Notes under the pieces: generated by a model
Seen by the model: the letters and a program-made list of their open reading frames with translations, nothing else
What the model was told of the DNA's origin: nothing
The model's database searches: none
Source: Globodera rostochiensis
Lineage: Eukaryota; Nematoda; Chromadorea; Rhabditida; Heteroderidae
DNA length: 64,000 nucleotides
Assembly: GCA_018350325.1 (NCBI GenBank)
Contig: JAEVLN010000011.1
Span: 1,174,449 to 1,238,448, forward strand
Direction: 5' to 3'
In this document: positions 20,964 to 30,937 of the stretch, in pieces
Layout of the letters: each line of letters begins with the position of its first letter
Position numbering within the stretch: position 1 is the stretch's first letter
Translations under genes and position numbers: made by a program

Positions 20964-22139
20964 TTAAAGGTTCTTAATTTCTTCTTTATATTGTTTTTTC
21001 CAATTACTTAGGCTTCCTGTTGAAACCTTTAACATATCAGCAATAATGGCATCTGTTATTTTCGGATTTTCCTCTTTTATTTTGGCATATTTCTCCAAAA
21101 TTCCAATTTTTGTTGCGTCAGAAAATTTATTCTTGCTGACAGAAATGCCAAATTTGCGATTCCAATCATAAATTGTTTTTCTACAAATGCCCAACTTTTT
21201 TGCAATTTTATCATCGAGTTCACGCATTGAAATGTTTTTGAGGTTTGCCTTTTTACATTTTCTTTTTATTTCATCAAATTGTTTCAAAATTTGACGCTTT
21301 TCTAACTCAGAATAAACTTTGTAGGGGGTTATTTGATCGAGTTCCTTTTGTAAAGAATTATCATTCTCATCTTTGACAGCATTTTTAAGTTCCCTTTTCC
21401 ATTGCCCTAAGGTGCTTCCTCCAATATTTAACCTTTCCGCTATTTCTAAATCGCTAATTTTCGTGTTGCTTTTTTTAATTTCGCAATATTCTTTCAGTTT
21501 TTCCTTTTGTTCTTGTTTTGAAAATTTATGACTCTGTCCAAACTCTTTTTTCCATTTTTTAATTTTGTTAAGATTGACACCGATAGTCTTCGCAATTTTG
21601 GTATAATTTTTATCCCATTCTTTTCTGGAATATTTTCCTTTTTGCTTATATTCATTTTTCATTTTAATAAATTCTTCGACAATTTCACGCTTTTGCTGCT
21701 CCGAATAAACATTTTTGCGTCTTTTTATGAGTTTTGTGCCATTTTCTTGAACTTTCTGACATTTTTGTCCATCAATGCAATCATTTTGATCAGTTGAATC
21801 AGCTTCAGCTTCAGCTTCATTAAATTCATTGTCGTCTTCCGACCAATTTTCATCATAAATTTCATCAAATCTTTCCCTTATTTTTCTATTGACAAAACTT
21901 TCATAATGATCAGAAAAGCTTTGTTCATTTGGATTGGGCTGATCAGTTGATTTATTCTCAACTTCTGTTGTCTGTGTTTCCATTTTATGCCATTCTTTGG
22001 TTTCTGTAAATTCCGGCACCTCCGCGTCCCAACCTTTTCCAAATATTTCATCAAATGTTTTGTTCAGTTTAACCGAATCAGCCTTTTCAACTTTATATAT
22101 TGCATAGAATGGAATTAAAAGTATTAATAAATTTTTCAT
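20964..22139 (-). CDS. Secreted protein with four tandem HTH units
   Basis: A single-exon frame. I place the start at 22139, where MKNLLILLIPFYAIYKVEKA gives a signal peptide; the frame is open a little further upstream but without a better start. 391 residues. After the signal comes FDEIFGKGWDAEVPEF, a polar acidic region (WHKMETQTTEVENKS), FDEIYDENWSEDDNEF, KRRK as a possible nuclear signal, then four HTH units covering about the last 250 residues. The final unit, SDATKIGILEKYAKIKEENP, is shared by all members. It is divergently arranged with the gene at 24923. A truncated near-identical copy is at 28326. Export is predicted; DNA binding and any role in a host are inferred. Confidence 0.85.
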   Translation of the reverse strand: MKNLLILLIPFYAIYKVEKADSVKLNKTFDEIFGKGWDAEVPEFTETKEWHKMETQTTEVENKSTDQPNPNEQSFSDHYESFVNRKIRERFDEIYDENWSEDDNEFNEAEAEADSTDQNDCIDGQKCQKVQENGTKLIKRRKNVYSEQQKREIVEEFIKMKNEYKQKGKYSRKEWDKNYTKIAKTIGVNLNKIKKWKKEFGQSHKFSKQEQKEKLKEYCEIKKSNTKISDLEIAERLNIGGSTLGQWKRELKNAVKDENDNSLQKELDQITPYKVYSELEKRQILKQFDEIKRKCKKANLKNISMRELDDKIAKKLGICRKTIYDWNRKFGISVSKNKFSDATKIGILEKYAKIKEENPKITDAIIADMLKVSTGSLSNWKKQYKEEIKNL

Positions 22140-22539
22140 ATTTATTTTATTCAAGAAATAAAAAATTATCAATAATTTGGATGCTTATAAAATTATTAAG
22201 TCATATTGTATTGATTTATTATTAGCATTATATGAAACGTGGAACTGAACATTTGTTCTGTAAGAGAATTGTGAATTACATATTTTAAAAGTCGTAATAA
22301 TTATTTTTATTACCTTTATTACTGCAACTTCTTTTGTTACAATTCTGGTTTTATTGTTTTATTGCTGTAATTCTGGTCTGTTTATGCTGCAATTCTTTCT
22401 GTTTTATTTACAATTCTGGGAAAATATGGATCATACGGTCTAGATTCAAAATCGAACAAAATATATATCAATCGACTCCTCTCGGTCTGCTATGTAAGAA
22501 TCCGAAAAAATTTTTGTTGGGCAACCATTCCCTGAATTT

Positions 22540-22773
22540 GATCCGATTTAGAACCCCAAACCCGAATTCGAACAATTTTTCGAAAATTCAAAAATTTTCA
22601 AAAATCAATTTCGCCTCAAAATCTTCAAAAAGCAAAAAATTACAACAAAAAAGGGCAAGTAGAGATCGAATTCATGCTTTTTTAAAGATTGAGGCGAAAT
22701 TGATTTTTGAAAATTTTTGAATTTTCGAAAAATTGTTCGAATTCGGGTTTGGGGTTCTAAATCGGATCAAAAT
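22540..22773. mobile_element. Foldback element (long palindrome)
   Basis: The left arm runs from GATCCGATTTAGAACCCC through AATCAATTTCGCCTCAA. The right arm is its reverse complement (AGGCGAAATTGATTTTTG to GGTTCTAAATCGGATC). Arms are over 80 bp with about 45 bp between them. Only the right arm is present in the duplicated unit at about 29352-29407, where it is joined directly to the HTH pseudogene. Confidence 0.75.
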
Positions 22774-23039
22774 GGAGCTCAGACTCGGATGCTACGATCA
22801 AGAAACTCTATAAAGGACCCTTTTTGTAACTTTTAAAACTCCTGTCGAAACGTCCAGTGTCGAAAAGACCTGTAGCTGTTTATCTTAGCCGTTTTGATGA
22901 AAATAGCTTTTCACACACACACCTTTTGACTACCCCTTAATTCCCTACCCTTGCCGGGGTCCTGTGCACAGTTTGTCTGCGGAGAAAGGGGGTTCATTTT
23001 TACTTTTGGTACTGGAATGTCCCTTTTACACTGGGAGAC

Positions 23040-24260
23040 CGTATGATCCATATTTACCCAATTCTGTCTTTTGTTGCAATTTTTGTTACAATTCTGTCTT
23101 TTTTGCAATTCTGGTTTTATTGCTTCAATTTGGTCTTTTTCCTGTAATTCAGATTTGGTTTTTGACAATTCTGGTCTGTTTTTGTTGCAATTCTGGTCTG
23201 TTTTTGTTACAATTCTGTCTTTTGTTGCAATTCTGGTCTGTTTTTGTTACAATTCTGTCTTTTGTTGCAATTCTGGTCTGTTTTTGTTACAATTCTGTCT
23301 TTTGTTGCAATTCTGGTCTGTTTTTGTTACAATTCTGTCTTTTGTTGCAATTCTGGTCTGTTTTTGCTGCAATTCTGGTTCGTTTTTGTACAATTCTGTC
23401 TTTTTTGCAATTCTGGTCTGTTTTTGTTACATCTGTCTTTTTTGCAATTCTGGTCTGTTTTTTTTTTTTTTGTAATTCTGGTTTTATTGCTGCAGTTCTG
23501 GTCTTTTTCCTGTAATTCAGTTCTGCTTTTCGTTACTATTCTGGTCTGTTTTTGTTGCAATTCTGTCTTTTGTTGCGATTCTGGTTTTATTGCTTTCTTT
23601 TTCCTGTAATTCAGATTTGGTTTTTGATAATTCTGGTCTGTTTTTGCTGCAATTCTGGTTCGTTTTTGTTACAATTCTGTCTTTTTTGCAATTCTGGCCT
23701 GTTTTTGTTACATCTGTCTTTTTTGCAATCCTGGTCTGTTTTTTTGTAATTCTGGTTTTATTGCTGCAGTTCTGGTCTTTTTCCTGTAATTCAGTTCTGC
23801 TTTTCGTTACTATTCTGGTCTGTTTTTGTTGCAATTCTGTCTTTTGTTGCGATTCTGGTTTTATTGCTTTCTTTTTCCTGTAATTCAGATTTGGTTTTTG
23901 ATAATTCTGGTCTGTTTTTGCTGCAATTCTGGTTCGTTTTTGTTACAATTCTGTCTTTTTTGCAATTCTGGCCTGTTTTTGTTACATCTGTCTTTTTTGC
24001 AATCCTGGTCTGTTTTTTTGTAATTCTGGTTTTATTGCTGCAGTTCTGGTCTTTTTCCTGTAATTCAGTTCTGCTTTTTGTTACTATTCTGGTCTGTTTT
24101 TGTTGCAATTCTGATCCGTTTTTGTCATTATTCTGTCTTTTGTTGCAATTCTGGTTTTATTGCTTCAATTTGGTCTTTTTCCTGTAATTCAGATTTGGTT
24201 TTTGACAATTCTGGTCTGTTTTTGTTGCAATTCTGTCTTTTGTTGGAATTTCTGGTTTAT
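23040..24260. repeat. Minisatellite of CAATTCTGGTCTGTTTTTGT units
   Basis: Units of about 20 and 40 bp alternate CAATTCTGGTCTGTTTTTGT with TACAATTCTGTCTTTTGT. A higher-order block of 274 bp is repeated (23517-23790 against 23791-24064). Long open frames here (LLQFWSVFV-type) are artefacts of the repeat. It fills the spacer between the divergent HTH genes. Confidence 0.85.
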
Positions 24261-24922
24261 TTATCGAATATTCTTTTTTAATAAAAAATATTTTCAAACA
24301 TCTAAATCGTCCCAATTTTTATTTTTGTTTCGCAAAATTTTGGGTAGCATTTCCAAAAAGTTCCGATTTTTTTCTTAAAATTGCGGAAGTCAGAACTCGG
24401 AATTCCGCAACGGCAAAAAATTCGGAACTTGGAACTCGGATTTCCGTGTCCAAATGTCGGAATACGGAATTCCGAATCGGAATGCCAATCCCTGGTCAGA
24501 AGTTTTAGGTGAAGTACAAATGAAGACAAATATATTGGAATAAATGACCAAAATATCTATCGTCCCGCCACATAACTCTTTGGCGTTAAAAGATTTGTAA
24601 GCATTTTTTTAAACACAAATACGGAGACGGATGTGCCGAAATGACCTTGAGGGGTGGGGTAGGGAAAATTGAATTTGGATTTGGCATCGGGCTCAATAGG
24701 CTTTGGGGGACCAACTGCTTAATTAAACAATTTATTGCCAAATAAAAAAATCAATAATATATAAAAAATAAAATTGTTTATATCATATTTTTCTCAGACG
24801 GAAGTATTCTTCCATGAAAAATATGCAATGTTTTATAAGCAATTTTCTAATAGCATGTTAAAAATATTTTCCTGATCTTAAATAATTAAATAAGAATAAC
24901 AATTTTTAAGCAAAATTTAATT

Positions 24923-26226
24923 ATGAAATTGAAAATTCTACAATTAATTTGTTTAATAAATTATGTTTATACCTTTCCAAACGATTTATTTGACGAACTT
25001 TGGGAGACAAATCAATCGGAAGCTCAAGCAAATTCGATTGAATCTCGGCCAAAAATCAAAGTTTGCCATATAATTTCCACAAAAATTTTGTTTTTATTTA
25101 AATGGGTTTTTGCTTTTTCATCCGGGAATCTAAGTTAACATTTAAGATTGAACCGCGCGAGGAGCAATTTAATGAAAGATGGCGGGACGAATCTTCATTA
25201 AAAGGGATTGTAAAAGTTGAGCATGAACCACATTATGGAGCAGTTAAAGTGGAAAGTGAGCCAATTTCATAAAAGAGAAAAATAATTTAAAAGTTTCCAA
25301 AAAATAATTTACAAAAATTTTACATAAACTTCAATAGAATAATGACTAAAAATCCCATTTTTTTTTTATAAAACTTGGAACAAATTAGAGTTGGATAAAA
25401 TATTGCAGGTCAAAATTTAGTTAATTTCATAGGATCGAATTATTTCGAAAATAATTAATAGTTTATTTTTTACAACAAGACTTTCAGGAAAAGCTATAAT
25501 TAAACTTGAATTTAAGAACAATTGGAGGATCATGTTAAAGAAGAAGATCAACACGGACAAGCTACAAACACTTCTGATTACAAAAAGATTGGAGATAATT
25601 CCAATAAACATTTGTCTGATCAAAATAACTCAACTGATCATGACGAAATTGTTGATGAACAGCAAAATGAGTCAAATGAATGTGAAAAAATTGTGTCAAA
25701 TAAGCAAAAACGTGAAATTATCCAAAAATTCCGTGAAATGAAAGAAAATTATTCGAAAAACAGAAAATATTCCAGAAAAGAATGGAGTCAAATTGATAGA
25801 AAAATATCAAATTGTTTGGGTGTTGGTCGTTCAACAATTTATAGATGGATCAGAGAATTGGGTCTAAACCACAAAAAGTTTTCTGAGTTCGAAAAACGTG
25901 AAATTTTGAAACAATTTGATGAAATAAAAAGCAAATGTAAGAAGGCAAAAATCAAAAACATTTCAAAAAATGAACTCGATGAGAAAATTTCAAAAAAATT
26001 GGGCGTCGGTGCCAGAACAATTTATGGATGGAAGCGCAATTTTGGGCTTTCTGTCGGCAAAAAATTTTCTGATGCAACAAAAATTGGAATTTTGAAAAAA
26101 TATGCCAAAATAAAAGAAAATAATCCAAAAATGCCAGATGCCGTTATTGCTGATATGTTAAAGATTTCAACAGGAAGCCTAAGTAATTGGAAAAAACAAT
26201 TTAAAGATGAAATTAAGAACCTTTGA
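24923..26226 (+). CDS. Secreted protein with three HTH units, three exons (unit 1 copy)
   Basis: Exons 24923-25060, 25147-25255 and 25517-26226 give 318 residues; introns are phase 0 and phase 1 with GT-AG sites, as in the gene at 15926. The signal peptide is MKLKILQLICLINYVYT, followed by FPNDLFDELWETNQSE. Exon 2 carries EEQFNERWRDES. Exon 3 starts KQLEDHVKEEDQHGQ and has a longer acidic linker, then three HTH units (RKISNCLGVGRSTIYRW, EKISKKLGVGARTIYGW, VIADMLKISTGSLSNW). A TTTTTAAG tract precedes the ATG and could be an acceptor. All 318 residues are identical to the product at 30938. It is divergent from the gene at 20964. Confidence 0.82.
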
Positions 26227-26798
26227 AAATATACGGACTTTTGTTGTCCCCTGACCAACGCGAAAATGTTATTATTGTTGTTAGGAACGGATTATTTTAA
26301 AATTTTCGTTTTTTAGATTGTTCTTAAATGAATTGAATATGTATATTATGAGTAGAGCCGAGAGTTTTGGATCGATTTTATGGGAAGCTTTGAAATAAAT
26401 TTTTATTGGTGCCCGTCTTACAATTTGAAATTTTTCAAGAGAGCAAAATAAGGGGAAAAAGTGAAAATTTATTATGTTTTGGAGCATATTTTGACAAAAA
26501 AATATATATATTTTGCCCATTTTTGTTGCGTATAACTTGCAACTCTAATATTCTGATCGAATTCCAAGTTTGACCAGGAAATCTTTTATTTAGTTTTTAG
26601 GCTTTACATCCATTAAATTTTTAAATCAATTGAAATTCCATACACCTAAAATAATCTGCATTTTCAACATTTATATTCAATTTACTCTTAAGGAAATCGA
26701 AAAAAGAAAAAATAACAACAATTTCAAATAATTCGATCCAAACCATATATAACTTTTCGCCTTGAGTCAATGGTCTACAGTCCGTGTATTTTTAAAGG

Positions 26799-27968
26799 TT
26801 ATTTAATTTCTTCTTTAAATTGTTTTTTCCAATTACTTAGGCTTCCTGTTGAAACCTTTAACATATCAGCAATAACGGTATTTGTCATTTTCGAATTATT
26901 TCCTTTTATTTTGGCATATTTATTTAAAATTCCAATTTTTGTTGCGTCAGAAAATTTATTCTTGCTGACAGAAAGGCCAAATTTGCGCTTCCATTCAGTA
27001 ATTGTACCTCTAGAAACGCCTAATTTTTTTGCAATTTTATCATCGAGTTCACGCATTGAAATGTTTTTGAGGTTTGCCTTTTTACATTTTCTTTTTATTT
27101 CATCAAATTGTTTCAAAATTTGACGTTTTTGCTGATCAGAATAAATTTTGAGTTGAGTTATTTGATCGAGTTCCTTTTGTAAAGAACAATTATTCTCATC
27201 TTTGACAGCATTTTTAAGTTCCATTTTCCATTGGCTAAGTGTACTTTTTCCAATATTTAACCCATCAGCTATTTCGAAGTCTTTAATTTTTGGGTTATTT
27301 CTTTTAATTTCACAATATTGCTTTAGTTTCTCCTTTTTTTCTTTATCTAATTGCAATTTATGACCTAGCCCAAACTTTTTTTTCCATTTCCAAATTGTAT
27401 TAATACCGACACCGATACTCTTCGCTATTTGAATACGATTTTGAGCCCATTCTTTATTTGAATATTTTCCTTTTTGCTTATATTTTTCTGTTAATGAAAT
27501 AAATTCTTCAACAATTTCACGCTTTTGCTGATCAGAATAATCATTTTTGCGTCTTTTTATAAGTTTTGTGCCAGGGTCGCCATTTTCTTTCACTTTTTGT
27601 CCATCAATGCAATCATTTTGATCAGTTGAATCAGCTTCATCTTCTTCAACAAATTCATTGTCGTCTTCCGACCAATTTTCATCAAACATTTCATCAAATC
27701 TTTCCCTTATTATTCTATTGGCAAAACTTTCATAATGATCAGAAAAGCTTTGTTCATTTGGATTAGGCTGATCAGTTGATTTATTCTCAACTTCTGTTGT
27801 CTGTGTTTCCATTTTATGCCATTCTTTGGTTTCTGTAAATTCCGGCACCTCCGCGTCCCAACCTTTTCCAAATATTTCATCAAATGTTTTGTTCAGTTTA
27901 ACCGAATCAGCCTTTTCAACTTTAACTATTGCATAGAAGGGAATTAAAAGTAATAGTAAATTTTTCAT
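26799..27968 (-). CDS. Secreted protein with four tandem HTH units
   Basis: A single-exon frame of 389 residues, starting at MKNLLLLLIPFYAIVKVEKA (signal peptide). The acidic region has FDEIFGKGWDAEVPEF and FDEMFDENWSEDDNEF. KLIKRRKND precedes the first HTH. The four units contain SIGVGINTIWKWKKKFGL, LNIGKSTLSQWKMEL, KLGVSRGTITEWKRKFGL and MLKVSTGSLSNWKKQF. Its position equals that of the gene at 20964 in unit 1, but the HTH units differ more between these two than the flanking DNA does. This suggests the recognition helices diverge, or that segments are exchanged between paralogues. Confidence 0.85.
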   Translation of the reverse strand: MKNLLLLLIPFYAIVKVEKADSVKLNKTFDEIFGKGWDAEVPEFTETKEWHKMETQTTEVENKSTDQPNPNEQSFSDHYESFANRIIRERFDEMFDENWSEDDNEFVEEDEADSTDQNDCIDGQKVKENGDPGTKLIKRRKNDYSDQQKREIVEEFISLTEKYKQKGKYSNKEWAQNRIQIAKSIGVGINTIWKWKKKFGLGHKLQLDKEKKEKLKQYCEIKRNNPKIKDFEIADGLNIGKSTLSQWKMELKNAVKDENNCSLQKELDQITQLKIYSDQQKRQILKQFDEIKRKCKKANLKNISMRELDDKIAKKLGVSRGTITEWKRKFGLSVSKNKFSDATKIGILNKYAKIKGNNSKMTNTVIADMLKVSTGSLSNWKKQFKEEIK

Positions 27969-28325
27969 TTTATTTAATAATGAAGTAAAAAATTATGGAT
28001 ATTTGGATGCTTATAAAATTTTTAAGTCATATTGTATTGATTTATTATTAGCATTATATGAAACGTGGAACTGAACATTTGTTCTGTAAGAGAATTGTGA
28101 ATTACATATTTTAAAAGTCGTAATAATTATTTTTATTACCTTTATTACTGCAACTTCTTTTGTTACAATTCTGGTTTTATTGTTTTATTGCTGTAATTCT
28201 GGTCTGTTTATGCTGCAATTCTTTCTGTTTTATTTACAATTCTGGGAAAATATGGATCATACGGTCTAGATTCAAAATCGAACAAAATATATATCAATCG
28301 ACTCCTCTCGGTCTGCTATGTAAGA

Positions 28326-29355
28326 AGGTCCGTGTTTAAAGGTTCTTAATTTCTTCTTTATATTGTTTTTTCCAATTACTTAGGCTTCCTGTTGAAATCT
28401 TTAACATATCAGCAATAATGGCATCTGTCATTTTCGGATTTTCCTCTTTTATTTTGGCATATTTCTCCAAAATTCCAATTTTTGTTGCGTCAGAAAATTT
28501 ATTCTTGCTGACAGAAATGCCAAATTTGCGATTCCATTCATAAATTGTTTTTCTACAAATGCCCAACTTTTTTGCAATTTTATCATCGAGTTCACGCATT
28601 GAAATGTTTTTGAGGTTTGCCTTTTTACATTTTCTTTTTATTTCATCAAATTGTTTCAAAATTTGACGCTTTTCTAACTCAGAATAAACTTTGTAGGGGG
28701 TTATTTGATCGAGTTCCTTTTGTAAAGAATTATCATTCTCATCTTTGACAGCATTTTTAAGTTCCCTTTTCCATTGCCCTAAGGTGCTTCCTATTTAACC
28801 TTTCCGCTATTTCTAAATCGCTAATTTTCGTGTTGCTTTTTTTAATTTCGCAATATTCTTTCAGTTTTTCCTTTTGTTCTTGTTTTGAAAATTTATGACT
28901 CTGTCCAAACTCTTTTTTCCATTTTTTAATTTTGTTATGATTGACACCGATAGTCTTCGCAATTTTGGTATAATTTTTATCCCATTCTTTTCTGGAATAT
29001 TTTCCTTTTTGCTTATATTCATTTTTCATTTTAATAAATTCTTCGACAATTTCACGCTTTTGCTGCTCCGAATAATCGTTTTTGCGTCTTTTTATGAGTT
29101 TTGTGCCATTTTCTTGCATTTTTTGACATTTTTGTCCTTCAATGCAATCATTTTGATCAGTTGAATCAGCTTCATCTTCTTCAATAAATTCATTGTCTTC
29201 TTCCGACCAATTTTCATCATAAATTTCATCAAATCTTTCCCTTATTTTTCTATTGACAAAACTTTCATAATGATCAGAAAAGCTTTGTTCATTTGGATTG
29301 GGCTGATCAGTTGATTTATTCTCAACTTCTGTTGTCTGTGTTTCCATTTTATGCC
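28326..29355 (-). pseudogene. Truncated, frameshifted copy of the HTH gene at 20964
   Basis: Nearly identical to 20957-22000 but with a 5-bp deletion at about 28793 (CCAAT lost from the LNIGGST codons), which breaks the second HTH unit. The whole signal-peptide end is missing. Homology stops after METQTTE at about 29350, where the sequence runs straight into the right arm of the foldback element. The left junction follows CTGCTATGTAAGA at about 28325. It looks like a segment moved into the spacer by recombination at short shared words. Confidence 0.85.
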
Positions 29356-29699
29356 ATTTTCGAAAAATTGTTCGAATTCGGGTTTGGGGTTCTAAATCGG
29401 ATCAAAATGGAGCTCAGACTCGGATGCTACGATCAAGAAACTCTATAAAGGACCCTTTTTGTAACTTTTAAAACTCAGTGTCGAAACGTCCAGTGTCGAA
29501 AAGACCTGTAGCTGTTTATCTTAGCCGTTTTGATGAAAATAGCTTTTCACACACACACCTTTTGACTACCCCTTAATTCCCTAACCTTGCCGGGGTCCTG
29601 TGCACAGTTGTCTTCTGTTTACAGTTTGTCTGCGGAGAAAGGAGGTTCATTTTTACTTTTGGTACTGGAATGTCCCTTTTACACTGGGAGACCGTATGA

Positions 29700-30260
29700 T
29701 CCATATTTACCCAATTCTGTCTTTTGTTGCAATTCTGGTCTGTTTTTGTTACAATTCTGTCTTTTTTGCAATTCTGGTTTTATTGCTTCAATTTGGTCTT
29801 TTTCCTGTAATTCAGATTTGGTTTTTGACAATTCTGGTCTGTTTTTGTTGCAATTCTGGTCTATTTTTGTTACAATTCTGTCTTTTGTTGGAATTTCTGG
29901 TCTGTTTTTGTTGCAATTCTGGTCTGTTTTTGTTACAATTCTGTCTTTTGCTGCAATTCTGGTCTGTTTTTGCTGCAATTCTGGTTCGTTTTTGTTACAA
30001 TTCTGTCTTATTTGCAATTCTGGTCTGTTTTTTTGTAATTCTGGTTTTATTGCTGCGTTCTGGTCTTTTTCCTGTAATTCAGTTCTGCTTTTTGTTACTA
30101 TTCTGGTCTGTTTTTGTTGCAATTCTGATCCGTTTTTGTCACAATTCTGTCTTTTGTTGCAATTCTGGTTTTATTGCTTCAATTTGGTCTTTTTCCTGTA
30201 ATTCAGATTTGGTTTTTGACAATTCTGGTCTGTTTTTGTTACAATTCTGTCTTTTGTTGG
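29700..30260. repeat. Minisatellite of CAATTCTGGTCTGTTTTTGT units, second array
   Basis: Same unit as 23040-24260 but shorter, without the doubled 274-bp block. It lies in the equivalent place in duplication unit 2. Confidence 0.85.
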
Positions 30261-30937
30261 AATTTCTGGTTTTATTTATCGAATATTCTTTTTTAATAAA
30301 AAATATTTTCAAACATCTAAATCGTCCCAATTTTTATTTTTGTTTCGCAAAATTTTGGGTAGCATTTCCAAAAAGTTCCGATTTTTTTCTTAAAATTGCG
30401 GAAGTCAGAACTCGGAATTCCGCAACGGCAAAAAATTCGGAACTTGGAACTCGGATTTCCGTGTCCAAATGTCGGAATACGGAATTCCGAATCGGAATGC
30501 CAATCCCTGGTCAGAAGTTTTAGGTGAAGTACAAATGAAGACAAATATATTGGAATAAATGACCAAAATATCTATCGTCCCGCCACATAACTCTTTGGCG
30601 TTAAAAGATTTGTAAGCATTTTTTTAAACACAAATACGGAGACGGATGTGCCGAAATGACCTTGAGGGGTGGGGTAGGGAAAATTGAATTTGGATTTGGC
30701 ATCGGGCTCAATAGGCTTTGGGGGACCAACTGCTTAATTAAACAATTTATTGCCAAATAAAAAAATCAATAATATATAAAAAATAAAATTGTTTATATCA
30801 TATTTTTCTCAGACGGAAGTATTCTTCCATGAAAAATATGCAATGTTTTATAAGCAATTTTCTAATAGCATGTTAAAAATATTTTCCTGATCTTAAATAA
30901 TTAAATAAGAATAACAATTTTTAAGCAAAATTTAATT

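Larger units (their letters stand above)
20620..26330. repeat. Segmental duplication, unit 1
   Basis: The region containing the minus HTH gene at 20964, the divergent spacer with minisatellite and the plus HTH gene at 24923 recurs at about 26440-34245. Long stretches are base-identical, for example 24270-25270 against 30285-31285. The two units differ by the extra pseudogene at 28326 and the insertion at 31288. Confidence 0.8.

Noticed and set aside
23071..24187. Long overlapping open frames rich in LLQFW, SVFV and ILVCFC on both strands
   Set aside because: They are produced by the CAATTCTGGTCTGTTTTTGT minisatellite. Composition is repetitive and the duplicated unit changes length freely.
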